DNA of 64,000 bases from a virus. The notes beneath the pieces were generated by a model. It did not search any database. It saw only the letters and a program-made list of their open reading frames with translations, and was not told where the DNA came from. The stretch spans positions 1 through 64,000 of IMG/VR virus record IMGVR_UViG_3300042197_002404. One strand, given 5' to 3'. Below are positions 36,493 through 45,507 of this stretch, piece by piece. Position 1 is the stretch's first letter. Every line of letters begins with the position of its first letter. The position numbers and the translations under genes are program-made.

Positions 36493-37185
36493 TTATTTGT
36501 TAATACTATAAATTGAGTTGTCGCCAGGATAATCATCAATACTTGTTCCCTCATATTCCACAATAAGTTTTTCTCCATCTTTTCTTTCTCCATTAACCAT
36601 AAAGTAACAATCAATTGCAGATGCATTTCCAGATCTAATCAATATCTTTTTACCCCACTCAATCTTATCCACAATCAAATCTTGAGAGGATCCAATCTGA
36701 GTAAGAGTTACTGTGATTGTTTCTGGATCAACAAGACCAACCCAATAATCAGGCAACTCAATAACAGTTGAGTTTGTTAATCTACCACGGTAATAAACTC
36801 CAGACTCTGGACCCTCTAAACATACGTGGCGAAGTCTATGTCCAGGTTTTGTTGGGTGTGGAATATCAAAAGGTTTTCTTGATGTTAAAGTAACACCACT
36901 AGCAGTTACCTGAGATGCTGTTACTGTTCCCGATATATTGATATTACCACTACCAGTAATTCCTGGAGAGTTTATCTGAAGACCATCAATCTGTGCTGTT
37001 TTGTGATACCAAGGAGGACAAGCATCTTCTGGATAGTTTGCTTGATCAGCATTACCTTTAAAGATGTAAGAGTACAGCGTAGATGGTTCACCCCAAGCAG
37101 CACGATCTGTACAATCTTTTTCTCCTGTTGAAGGAATAAACTCTCCAGGGAAATCTGCATTTTTTGGTTGTCCTGGTGCTACCAT
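36493..37185 (-). CDS. Virion structural protein with FDIPHP domain (copy 1)
   Basis: 230 aa. Conserved domain from about residue 105: K-P-F-D-I-P-H-P-T-K-P-G-H-R-L-R-H-V-C-L-E-G-P-E, then V-Y-Y-R-G-R, P-D-Y-W and the C-terminal V-N-G-E-R-K-D-G-E-K-L. This domain is common at the end of cyanophage fibre and virion proteins. A P-x-x-x-P-G-x-x-L-x-H...E-G-P-E motif may mark an intramolecular-chaperone type end domain, but I cannot prove processing. Preceded by GGTCC-rich spacing and start ATG 1 nt after the upstream stop. Paralogue of 37186-37983. Confidence 0.75.
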   Translation of the reverse strand: MVAPGQPKNADFPGEFIPSTGEKDCTDRAAWGEPSTLYSYIFKGNADQANYPEDACPPWYHKTAQIDGLQINSPGITGSGNINISGTVTASQVTASGVTLTSRKPFDIPHPTKPGHRLRHVCLEGPESGVYYRGRLTNSTVIELPDYWVGLVDPETITVTLTQIGSSQDLIVDKIEWGKKILIRSGNASAIDCYFMVNGERKDGEKLIVEYEGTSIDDYPGDNSIYSINK

Positions 37186-37983
37186 TTACTGGTCCTCCTT
37201 TCTAACGTCGTAATGATATCCAGATACTGAATATTCATCATTATTTCCAGGATAATCTGCTGGCGTTTCTCCCTCATATTCTGGGATCAATCTTTCCCCA
37301 TCTGCTCTTGTAGCAAAAATATGGAAGAAACAATCAATCGGCATACCACCATATGCCTGAAGATATATTTTTTCTTCATCCATTCTCTTTACAATCACAT
37401 TTTGATGTGCCCCAACAGGTGTTAGATTAACCGTAATCGTGGTCCAGTCAACAAGTTTCTTCCAATATCCTGGAAGAATAATCTCAGTCTTGTTTATAAC
37501 TCTTCCTCTGTAATAAACATCATTAGATGGACCTTCGGGACACGTATGACGAAGACGATATCCTGGTTTTGTTGGGTGAGGAATATCAAAGTTTTTCTTT
37601 GCTGCCAAGATATGACCACCACAGTTTGAAATTACATTTCCACCAGCAATAATGTCACGTCCTGCTTGAATCCTAAAGTTGACATCAAGATTTCCCATAA
37701 TTGCAGCATTATCAGAAACTGCTAGAGCATATGGATTACTTAAACCTTGACATAAAGATCCTGGAGCTATCGGAGGAACCGAATCTGGGTCACTATTAGT
37801 AAGTGGCGCAACCATTAAAGTTGCGTATGGTGTCGGATAGTGAGTAGGACTACCAACTACCATAGGACCTTCAATAAATGCAGATCCATTAATCTTTTGA
37901 TCACCCTCTTTAATCGCAGGAACAATACCTGTTCCTACTTTAAGTTGTCCACCAACATTAACATCATCCCATCCTGCGGTCAT
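37186..37983 (-). CDS. Virion structural protein with FDIPHP domain (copy 2)
   Basis: 265 aa. The N-terminal part (MTAGWDDVNVGGQLKVGTGI) has fibre-like short beta repeats. The C-terminal half repeats the domain of its neighbour: N-F-D-I-P-H-P-T-K-P-G-Y-R-L-R-H-T-C-P-E-G-P-S, V-Y-Y-R-G-R, P-G-Y-W, and A-D-G-E-R-L-I-P-E-Y-E-G-E-T-P-A-D-Y-P-G. The two genes abut with a 1-nt gap and clearly arose by duplication. Probably a pair of tail-fibre or baseplate-peripheral proteins. Confidence 0.75.
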   Translation of the reverse strand: MTAGWDDVNVGGQLKVGTGIVPAIKEGDQKINGSAFIEGPMVVGSPTHYPTPYATLMVAPLTNSDPDSVPPIAPGSLCQGLSNPYALAVSDNAAIMGNLDVNFRIQAGRDIIAGGNVISNCGGHILAAKKNFDIPHPTKPGYRLRHTCPEGPSNDVYYRGRVINKTEIILPGYWKKLVDWTTITVNLTPVGAHQNVIVKRMDEEKIYLQAYGGMPIDCFFHIFATRADGERLIPEYEGETPADYPGNNDEYSVSGYHYDVRKEDQ

Positions 37984-37995
37984 TTTTCAGTCTCC

Positions 37996-38640
37996 TTATA
38001 CTCTGTTGTTTTGTTTTTGATAACGTTGTCCTCCATTCTTGGAATCCTTTTTAGCACAAGCATCAGTTACACCTTGAATAATAGAACCATAAATTTTCAA
38101 TCTACTGTTTGAAATCACTTCCCCAAGACCAGATGTTGCCAACTTATAGTTGTTCTTAGCATTCATCAAAAGTTTTTTTGAGTCTGTCTCAATATTTTCG
38201 GTTGCTTTGATTCTTACATTTCCTTTACTTCCACCTTCACCTACAGCAATAATTTCAATATCAGTTGCCTGTAATCTTATTTTACCATTTGTTGCAATAA
38301 TGTCAATATTACCATTCTTTGCATTAATCATACAAGTGTCTTGTGCTTCTTCATTATCACTTCCACACTCAAGTTGAAAGTTCCCAGGTGATAATGAAGT
38401 TGTCCATCCTTTTCTTGCACCATCTTTATCTAAGAAGAAAGCGTGTCTAGCATCAGATGCCTCCAGCTTTACTGCAGCAGTTACGTCTGCAGGTTGATGA
38501 ATATGACCGAAAGAAATAGATCCGTGATCATTTCCATAACGAATTGCTGTATAATTTTGTTTTGCCGTATCATTAGGATTAGGTGTGCCAGACCCAGAAT
38601 CTGCCAACCTATCACCTTTAGTATTCTTAGCTACTGGCAT
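37996..38640 (-). CDS. Virion protein with spike-needle-like beta-helix repeats
   Basis: 214 aa. N-terminus MPVAKNTKGDRLADSGSGTP; a middle segment H-G-S-I-S-F-G-H-I-H-Q; and from about residue 105 regular repeats of the form G-N-I-D-I-I-A-T-N-G-K-I-R-L-Q-A-T-D-I-E-I-I-A and G-N-V-R-I-K-A-T-E-N-I-E. This eight-residue-type periodicity is that of the triple-stranded beta-helix needle of gp5/VgrG spikes. The gp5-like hub at 43492-45282 lacks such repeats, so the needle may be encoded separately here. Inference, but the repeat pattern is plain. Confidence 0.7.
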   Translation of the reverse strand: MPVAKNTKGDRLADSGSGTPNPNDTAKQNYTAIRYGNDHGSISFGHIHQPADVTAAVKLEASDARHAFFLDKDGARKGWTTSLSPGNFQLECGSDNEEAQDTCMINAKNGNIDIIATNGKIRLQATDIEIIAVGEGGSKGNVRIKATENIETDSKKLLMNAKNNYKLATSGLGEVISNSRLKIYGSIIQGVTDACAKKDSKNGGQRYQKQNNRV

Positions 38641-38675
38641 CGGAGTTTAATCAATATGTTAACTATTTAACCACA

Positions 38676-41600
38676 TCAAATGATTTGATCTGGAGTTCCT
38701 GGAATATTAAGTCTAGGATCATTACTACTAATATCAGTACCTTGTCTGAGAATTGCAGATGGAGGAGTAGTGACTGTAGCATCAATACTTTCTTGAAGTG
38801 TATTATAGACCTGAACCAGTTGTCCTGGAGTTTGATAGAATCCAGCATAACGAATTCCATCCTTATAGAATACCGCACCATAGTAAGGACGACCATCAAC
38901 ATATCCAGTCTGCTTGAGACCAACCAAATCAGTAACTTGGATGAGGATTTCTGGGTCAACAACAATAGGATCCCTTACAACTTCAAACTGAGGTCTGAAG
39001 ACTGCATTTACACCAGTATCTGTAAGAATACTTATCTCTGGAGTTTGTGTGAATCCAAGTCCAGGATTTAATACATTAACCTTTGTTATTCTACCAAAAG
39101 TATCACACTCATAACTCAGTTCTGCACCATTATTTGGAGAAATCTGTATCTGATCTACTCCACAGTTGTAGTTGATTCCAGGACTTTCAACTTCAACAGT
39201 TCTTAATCTTAAGGTTGCTGGATATCCATCACCAAAGGGAGCAGGATATCCATTTCCAGGATCATCAACAATAACTCTACAAACAACACCCTTACCTGTT
39301 ACTTTTTTGGGGCAAGGTGGTGGAATCAGAATGGCAGATATTCCGATTGGATTCTGTGCCCAAGATTTACTGATTCCAGTTGAAACATCAACAGGAACTG
39401 TTATCTTTGCAAACCCAACAACAGGATTTTGTTGGAATCCAGTATCTCTTATGCGAATATTTGATAGTTCAAGTTCAACAGTTTTCTTTCCTCTTGTTGC
39501 ATTAAAGATAGTTTTGTTTCTGCCTTTAAATACTTCTGCTCTACCTACATCAACTCCATTTACTCTAACAATCAGTTCATCATCTGCTTCTGTTTCTAAC
39601 GTATATTGACCATCAACAGGAAAATCTACATTAGACCAACGAAATACCCAACTTCTCCCCTGAATCTCTTCATTTGGATTTGCATTTACATTTTGAAATA
39701 CTGGAGAAATAAAATCTCCGCTATAGTTTGCGATTGGTGTTGGACCTTCAAAAACGATACCATCTTTGGTTGTTCCAGCAGAAAGACCAGGATCTTGCTC
39801 TGGGTCCACAACGAACTTACAAGTTGCTCTATTTGAACCATTCTTAAAGTCAAAGAATCTTCCTTTTGTTACTGCACAAACAATATCACTCCAATCATTA
39901 TCTTGTGCTTCTTCCATTTCTAAGATTGATCCTTTACTTCTCAATCTGACACCACTCTTACTTTCTGGGGATTTCAACTCAATACTGTATACTTTGCCAA
40001 CTTCAACAGACTTTGTAGTTTTTTCTTTAATCTGAGGTCCTTTATATGTTTTGGAAAAGTTAATATCAAGTTCTGGGATTGATATTGAGTTTGAAAAATC
40101 TGCAAATGAAGATACATTAAATGTTACATCAACAGAACTTGGACCACGTTTAGTTGGTGCTTTCCAATCAGATGTACTGAATATTTTTTTATCTATCTTT
40201 GTAAAAGTTTCCGTTATTCCATTTTCAACCTCAATCTGTATTGTATGCCTTCCCTTAGAGAGAAAGACTTTTTTAGATTTGGGATTGTTTTCTCTCCAGT
40301 TGAATATGATTCCACCATCTATATCAGAAATGCCGCTTCTACGCTCAGCACCACTTCCACCTCTAGTATTTCTTAGATCTACTGGAATGTAGTTTGCTTG
40401 CATAATCGGTTGATTATCAACAAGTATCCTACCAGCATTATCAACAGTTGATTTAAATGCATAGAATCCATCATAAGGAATATCAACTTCCCACTCATTT
40501 CTATAAACTATTCCACCCCCATCAGAACCAGGTTTAGACAAAGGAGGTATTGGAGATATCGCATACCTATTCATAAACCTGCTCCAAGATGCCGCATTTG
40601 GATCAGGATTTGTGAAATTAACGGGCCACCACTTCTGTTTTCCTGTAGGAAATCTAGTCGTCCAGATAGGATTATTTGGACATCTACCCTCTTGAGGAGG
40701 GATAGGTTCTTGAGGAATGGGTGGAAGAGGTGCATCAATAGTTAATGCAGCACCCATCGGATTTTCATTCCAAGATTTCTTAGAAATAACCTCATCTTCA
40801 ACAAAAGAAGTTTCAATATTAATAGCAAGAGCCATAGGATTACCTTGGCTAAGAGGTCTTCCTTTGATTTGCTCTAACTCAGCACGAATTCTATATCTTC
40901 CTGCTTTAAAAAACTTAGTTTCTAAACTCTTACCCGTGCTTCTTCCAGGAGAACTAAATCCCTCTTTTCTAATGATAACCTCATCTCCACCCTGATCAAT
41001 AGATCTCAATCCATTACCAATTTCTACTCTACCACCACCATCTCTATTTCCAATATAAAGTGTTACATCATCATCAACCATTATTTCAATATTGTAGTTT
41101 CCATCAACGGGAAAATCAACATATTCCCAGCGTATTACGTGAGTTCCAGAAAAACTTTCAGATTGAGCCTGATTTGAGTTTGGATCGAATGGAAGAATAC
41201 CGTATTGATTAATGAATCCAGAGTCTCTTCCTGCTCTTGGATCCAATCTCCAAAGTTTTCTATCTGCCTTATCAATATAATCAACAGTATTAAAAACTCT
41301 TCTTACTTTAGTATCTAAATCCGTCTGCGTAGATGATTGTGATTTTTGAGCGGGGGGAGGTGCAACTTGTACTGCATTTGGAAGAGAATCAACTAAAGAG
41401 ATGGTAATATCAACACTATCATCAACGCAAACAGAGATTTGATAATCACCATCTTCATTTAGTTGAACATTATTCCATTCAATATTTGTTATGCTATTAT
41501 TTTTAACATTTTCTGGGAAAACCCCACTCCTTTTTAAGAAATCTTTGCTTTCCTGAGAATTCTTGGTAAACTCTTTTAAATCAATCCCACCTAATGTGAC

Positions 41601-43448
41601 TGGAGTTAATTTAATATTTGCTCCATTAATACTTTGAAGACTATTGAAAACTACCCGCCCATTTGCTTTATTTTTTATTTCAATCGCAAGTCCTGTTGGA
41701 CCAACATCTTGTTTATATTCAGCGTATATTTTGTAAATACCCGCTTTAAAGTTATAAGGGAGGTTTCTAACTCCATCATACGATGTTTTAATTTTAAAGG
41801 GTTGTTGTGTCGGGTCTGGGGCTGGAGGTTTAACTGGTTGCTGTACGATAATCTTTTCTTTGATTGGTTTATTATAAAGATCAACTCTGATTCTGTGAGG
41901 GCCTGCCTTAATAGTTTTCTTTAACGTTGCGGGAGTTCTATCTTTTCTAAACTCAACACTTTCAAATAGTTTTTCATTATCAAGATAAAATCTACCAAGA
42001 TTATCTGCCATTCCACGGAAAGTATATTCCCCATCAAAAGGAAAATCTTCTTCCCATTCCATAGTAAACTCTTGTCCAGCAAAGTCACTCCCAGGAACAT
42101 TTGATGGAGGAACAGGAGAGACTGCATATTTGTTCATAAAACTTTCATCAACCGTTCGTGAAGTTGATGATACATCAAAAGCAGAGCTATCTCTAAACTC
42201 ATACTTTACATTATAAGTGCTTCTACTACCATCACCTAACCCTATTCTGATTGCGGAGAATTCTCCAAAGTTAGATTCTAACTGAAGATCATCATTATCA
42301 TTAGAACTTTCCAGAAAATCAGCAAAAACTACTTTTCCTCTAACTGGTTTAGTTGAACTTCTTGTATTAACTTCACTAGCATTCTTTTCAAGATCACCTG
42401 CTAAACCAATTTCAGTTCCTTTTCCTCTAAAAGATCCCTGAGATGAAACGTTATAAATCGTATTGACTTTTAAAGGTACTGTTACTTTTTGTCCTCTTTC
42501 GTTTCCTTTATAATCATCTGCCTTAATACTAAAAGTATGAGATCCATCTTCGGACTTAAACTTAATCGCAAGACCTTTTCCCTTTCCACCAGAAGTAAAA
42601 ACAGTAAATGTTACGTCTCTGAATCTAGTGGCAGAAGATTCAGAACTTCCATATTCACCACCCCATCCTGGATGTTGAACATCGTGCTTAATTCTATTTT
42701 CTGGTCTGGATTGAGATATAACTTTAAGTGGATTTTCTTTTCTAGTAGTCCACCACGGAGTCTGTAATCTTTTTAAGAAGTCTTGATAATCTCTAATCTC
42801 TCTAGAGATTGGATCTTGACTTAGAGTTGCATAAAGTTTTGGATCCCATTTACCTATAGGTCTTCCTTCAGAGTCATATCGGATTCCATAATCTTCATCA
42901 TCAACAGGATCACAAATTTGATAATCTTCAAAGTCACTCTCCTGATCAAATACTTCTTCAGTATCAACATACTTACAATCGGGATAATCAGGATCTCCAA
43001 CGAGAACAGCACGAGTGACTGCACCTACACCCAACCCAGTTTCGTCTCTAACTTCAACCAAAGGTGGATATTGATACCCAAATCCTCCAGAGATTAAATC
43101 AACTGCCAATAATGATCCATCTCTACCAAATACCGGATTTCCCGATGCACCGACACCCCCACCACCACTAAAGATTGATTCTGGATAACCTGGTTGAGAC
43201 TCAACCTGAACACCTGTACAAGTATCTGCAGATGATGCTAGATCATTAGGAGTTAAATTATTGACTTCATTAATATTTAAATATCTAATCTCATCTCTAG
43301 TCTCAAAGATAAAAGTCGTACCTGGGTTCAACTTTGCGTAATCATTCGCTTCACAAATACTAACCCCTGTCACATATCCTAGAACAGGGTCAACGTAACC
43401 AACAGTAATATCAGATCTTCTTGGGTAATCAAAAATATTAAATGACAT
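38676..43448 (-). CDS. Large virion protein with repeated PA14-like domains
   Basis: 1590 aa. N-terminus MSFNIFDYPRRSDITVGYVD. Five beta units share a W-x-x-x-D-x-P-x-D-G-x-Y-x-x-x-x-x-x-D-D/N-x-x-x-(L/I)-x-(I/V)-(D/G) pattern, at about residues 463, 659 (degenerate), 774, 986 and 1269. Each is followed by K-x-G-x-H/Y-x-I/V-R/E-x-(D/E)-L/V, as in PA14/jelly-roll carbohydrate-binding domains. The C-terminal region (Y-G-A-V-F-Y-K-D-G-I-R-Y-A-G-F-Y) recalls other cyanophage baseplate-associated proteins. It lies downstream of gp5 behind a late promoter. A role in baseplate-periphery glycan binding is plausible, not shown. Confidence 0.75.
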   Translation of the reverse strand: MSFNIFDYPRRSDITVGYVDPVLGYVTGVSICEANDYAKLNPGTTFIFETRDEIRYLNINEVNNLTPNDLASSADTCTGVQVESQPGYPESIFSGGGGVGASGNPVFGRDGSLLAVDLISGGFGYQYPPLVEVRDETGLGVGAVTRAVLVGDPDYPDCKYVDTEEVFDQESDFEDYQICDPVDDEDYGIRYDSEGRPIGKWDPKLYATLSQDPISREIRDYQDFLKRLQTPWWTTRKENPLKVISQSRPENRIKHDVQHPGWGGEYGSSESSATRFRDVTFTVFTSGGKGKGLAIKFKSEDGSHTFSIKADDYKGNERGQKVTVPLKVNTIYNVSSQGSFRGKGTEIGLAGDLEKNASEVNTRSSTKPVRGKVVFADFLESSNDNDDLQLESNFGEFSAIRIGLGDGSRSTYNVKYEFRDSSAFDVSSTSRTVDESFMNKYAVSPVPPSNVPGSDFAGQEFTMEWEEDFPFDGEYTFRGMADNLGRFYLDNEKLFESVEFRKDRTPATLKKTIKAGPHRIRVDLYNKPIKEKIIVQQPVKPPAPDPTQQPFKIKTSYDGVRNLPYNFKAGIYKIYAEYKQDVGPTGLAIEIKNKANGRVVFNSLQSINGANIKLTPVTLGGIDLKEFTKNSQESKDFLKRSGVFPENVKNNSITNIEWNNVQLNEDGDYQISVCVDDSVDITISLVDSLPNAVQVAPPPAQKSQSSTQTDLDTKVRRVFNTVDYIDKADRKLWRLDPRAGRDSGFINQYGILPFDPNSNQAQSESFSGTHVIRWEYVDFPVDGNYNIEIMVDDDVTLYIGNRDGGGRVEIGNGLRSIDQGGDEVIIRKEGFSSPGRSTGKSLETKFFKAGRYRIRAELEQIKGRPLSQGNPMALAINIETSFVEDEVISKKSWNENPMGAALTIDAPLPPIPQEPIPPQEGRCPNNPIWTTRFPTGKQKWWPVNFTNPDPNAASWSRFMNRYAISPIPPLSKPGSDGGGIVYRNEWEVDIPYDGFYAFKSTVDNAGRILVDNQPIMQANYIPVDLRNTRGGSGAERRSGISDIDGGIIFNWRENNPKSKKVFLSKGRHTIQIEVENGITETFTKIDKKIFSTSDWKAPTKRGPSSVDVTFNVSSFADFSNSISIPELDINFSKTYKGPQIKEKTTKSVEVGKVYSIELKSPESKSGVRLRSKGSILEMEEAQDNDWSDIVCAVTKGRFFDFKNGSNRATCKFVVDPEQDPGLSAGTTKDGIVFEGPTPIANYSGDFISPVFQNVNANPNEEIQGRSWVFRWSNVDFPVDGQYTLETEADDELIVRVNGVDVGRAEVFKGRNKTIFNATRGKKTVELELSNIRIRDTGFQQNPVVGFAKITVPVDVSTGISKSWAQNPIGISAILIPPPCPKKVTGKGVVCRVIVDDPGNGYPAPFGDGYPATLRLRTVEVESPGINYNCGVDQIQISPNNGAELSYECDTFGRITKVNVLNPGLGFTQTPEISILTDTGVNAVFRPQFEVVRDPIVVDPEILIQVTDLVGLKQTGYVDGRPYYGAVFYKDGIRYAGFYQTPGQLVQVYNTLQESIDATVTTPPSAILRQGTDISSNDPRLNIPGTPDQII

Positions 43449-43488
43449 GCTATTCTATTATTCTACTCTTGCTTGCCATAATCATAGA

Positions 43489-43496
43489 TATTTATT
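43489..43496 (-). promoter_or_regulatory. Late promoter-like element
   Basis: AATAAATA on the minus strand, 40 nt upstream of the ATG at 43448, overlapping the end of the gp5-like gene. Confidence 0.6.
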
Positions 43497-45282
43497 GACT
43501 AATTGCGGATGCACTTTCTGGAGATGCTGCTTGTCTTGTCTGACCACTCGTTTGACCAACTTTTAGATTGGGAGTATTTTTTGTTGGACCAACATATGGA
43601 ACATCAGGTGAAGCAGCTGCGTCAGATGGTTTTGCTGCAACATCCGAAACACCTTTAGTACTTGGTTGATTTTTAGTTGCTGCTGAGGATCCACCTCTTG
43701 AAAAAGTATAATAATCGGAGACAGCTACATTTGGTTTAAGTTCGCACCCAAAAATATTCAACTTAAGATTTTCAAAAGAAAGTGCAGATGTTAATGCTCC
43801 ACTAATATTTCCTAAAAGAGATGTAATATCCGATAATGCACCACTTACTCCAGCAAGTTCTCCTTGTATATCATTTATAAATGCGTTCAAATTATTTACA
43901 ATAGCATCATTTGCCTGAGTAATCTGATCTTTATTTGCTGAGATTGTTTGTCCAACTAAATCTTCTGCGGCACAAACTGGAACATCAGGGACTGTTAGAT
44001 TATCACCAGACCTCGATCTTGCTTGTCTTTCAAGTTCTTGTGGTCTCAAAGCTTTATTTAAAAGATCTTCAATCAAACCACATAATCCATTAGTTATTTT
44101 ATTATAAAGACAGAGAATCAACTCTGTTAAAATTTCTTTTATATCACCAAACATCTGTCTCATACTTGAAGGCATAGCAGAGACGACTTTTGTAAGTTCT
44201 TTATTCAAAAGTTTTAAAACATATTCCATAATCTTATCAAAGATTATTTTCATATATTTTGCGATTATACATGCGGCATCGGAGATTGCCTTTTGTATGT
44301 TTGTTATTGGACCAGATACTGCGTCAATATAACTATTGATTGCTTTTAAATATTTTTCTATTTTCTTTGTTACATTTTCAATTTCAGTTTGTATTCCTTT
44401 AATAGCAGATTCAACTATATTATCTGGTTTGAGAAGAGAAATCTTCTCTTGCATCTTATCTTCTCTTTTTACATCACTAGCACTTTGTTCATGAACAGCA
44501 TCTGAGTTTTCTTTAGTTGCACCGGGATATGACTGAGAATCTTTTGAGTTTGCTTGTTGGCAAGTCGTTTTGATGAGATTTGAAACTGCTTGTTGAGCAG
44601 CAGTCTCTTGCTGATCTCTATTCAGTCCTTGATTTCTTGCACTCTCTCTTGCTTGCTGAGCAACCTGAAGTTGTTCTCTGGTTAATGAAATATCAGGACG
44701 CAATCCAAACCGATTAAGTTTAGTTCCTGGAGGAGGTGATGCACACTGACTGGAAACTAGAGGGTCCTTTGGTTTAGAAGTTACTAGACCCTCATCAGGA
44801 ACTAAAGGTTTCGCAGATCCTTTAGGAGGATCTTTTCCTTCAGCATATCCACTTGTCGCCGCAAAATTAGATTCATTAGTTCCAATCTTTGTCTTAAGTG
44901 CTGTCTGAGCATTATTACCAAGGACTCCCATGATAACAGGAACTTGCATGTCCTGTCCATCTAGAAAAAATCCAAAAACAAAGTTACCTTGCCTCAGGTT
45001 TGCTGTAGCTGCAGCATTCGTTTGACCACCACCCGCTGTGATGGGATACATCACTTGAGCCCATGGGAGTTGATCAGAAGGTATTACTTCTTCTTCTCTG
45101 TCATGAAGACCTACTATTCTTACCTTATATCGTCTACCCCATCCAGGAATAGAGTCTTTATTTTCGTGCTTTCCTGGCAGTATGTTATCTCTCCAAGTGG
45201 AGTCGTCAGCAATCTGACCAACCCACCAGAGAAAACTAGCACCTAAAAAACCAGGATTAAATAAAGACCCGCCGCCTTCCAT
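43492..45282 (-). CDS. 5: Baseplate hub spike protein (gp5-like OB-fold; no lysozyme domain seen)
   Basis: 596 aa. The N-terminal OB-fold-type domain of gp5 is recognisable: W-W-V-G-Q-I-A-D-D, Y-K-V-R-I-V-G-L-H-D-R at about residues 52-62, L-P-W-A-Q-V-M-Y-P-I-T-A-G-G-G, and G-F-F-L-D-G-Q-D-M-Q-V-P-V-I-M-G-V. T4 gp5 carries a lysozyme domain after this; here the next region is low-complexity (K-P-K-D-P-L, Q-Q/A-rich) and then a long helical segment rich in I/K/L (about 260-430), with no E-x(8)-D-x(5)-T lysozyme signature visible. The needle-type beta repeats of gp5 are also absent. It forms the central hub with the gp27-like protein upstream. Confidence 0.8.
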   Translation of the reverse strand: MEGGGSLFNPGFLGASFLWWVGQIADDSTWRDNILPGKHENKDSIPGWGRRYKVRIVGLHDREEEVIPSDQLPWAQVMYPITAGGGQTNAAATANLRQGNFVFGFFLDGQDMQVPVIMGVLGNNAQTALKTKIGTNESNFAATSGYAEGKDPPKGSAKPLVPDEGLVTSKPKDPLVSSQCASPPPGTKLNRFGLRPDISLTREQLQVAQQARESARNQGLNRDQQETAAQQAVSNLIKTTCQQANSKDSQSYPGATKENSDAVHEQSASDVKREDKMQEKISLLKPDNIVESAIKGIQTEIENVTKKIEKYLKAINSYIDAVSGPITNIQKAISDAACIIAKYMKIIFDKIMEYVLKLLNKELTKVVSAMPSSMRQMFGDIKEILTELILCLYNKITNGLCGLIEDLLNKALRPQELERQARSRSGDNLTVPDVPVCAAEDLVGQTISANKDQITQANDAIVNNLNAFINDIQGELAGVSGALSDITSLLGNISGALTSALSFENLKLNIFGCELKPNVAVSDYYTFSRGGSSAATKNQPSTKGVSDVAAKPSDAAASPDVPYVGPTKNTPNLKVGQTSGQTRQAASPESASAISQ

Positions 45283-45288
45283 CAGTTA

Positions 45289-45507
45289 TCAATCTTCATA
45301 AATTTTACACTCTGCAGCATCTGGATTTTGATCACAATATATCTCAAAAGAAGTTGGATCATGATCTTGATCTGGATGATTTGCTTGATATTTTTCTAAG
45401 TTAACTAACTCATCTTCAACGTGCCTTCTCATCTGAGGTGAGAGAGTTGAGTCATCTAAAAGATCTTTGTCATCGTTGATGTGTTGTTGGATACTTCTTT
45501 TGGTCAT
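45289..45507 (-). CDS. cp12: CP12-like Calvin-cycle inhibitor
   Basis: 72 aa. The C-terminus F-E-I-Y-C-D-Q-N-P-D-A-A-E-C-K-I-Y-E-D (C58, C67) is the diagnostic CP12 end, whose cysteine pair and acidic tail bind glyceraldehyde-3-phosphate dehydrogenase. The helical N-terminal part (H-I-N-D-D-K-D-L-L...M-R-R-H-V-E-D-E-L) fits phage CP12 proteins and lacks the N-terminal Cys pair of plant CP12. CP12 with GAPDH and phosphoribulokinase shuts the Calvin cycle, so phage versions are thought to divert carbon to the pentose phosphate pathway. Its start overlaps the stop of the gp27-like gene (ATGA) and the gp5-like gene follows by 6 nt, so it is locked into a late hub operon. Confidence 0.9.
   Translation of the reverse strand: MTKRSIQQHINDDKDLLDDSTLSPQMRRHVEDELVNLEKYQANHPDQDHDPTSFEIYCDQNPDAAECKIYED

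Noticed and set aside
38685-43448. Plus-strand open frames opposite the 1590-aa virion gene
   Set aside because: Scattered, short, without ribosome-binding sites, and antisense to a continuous, domain-repeated protein.
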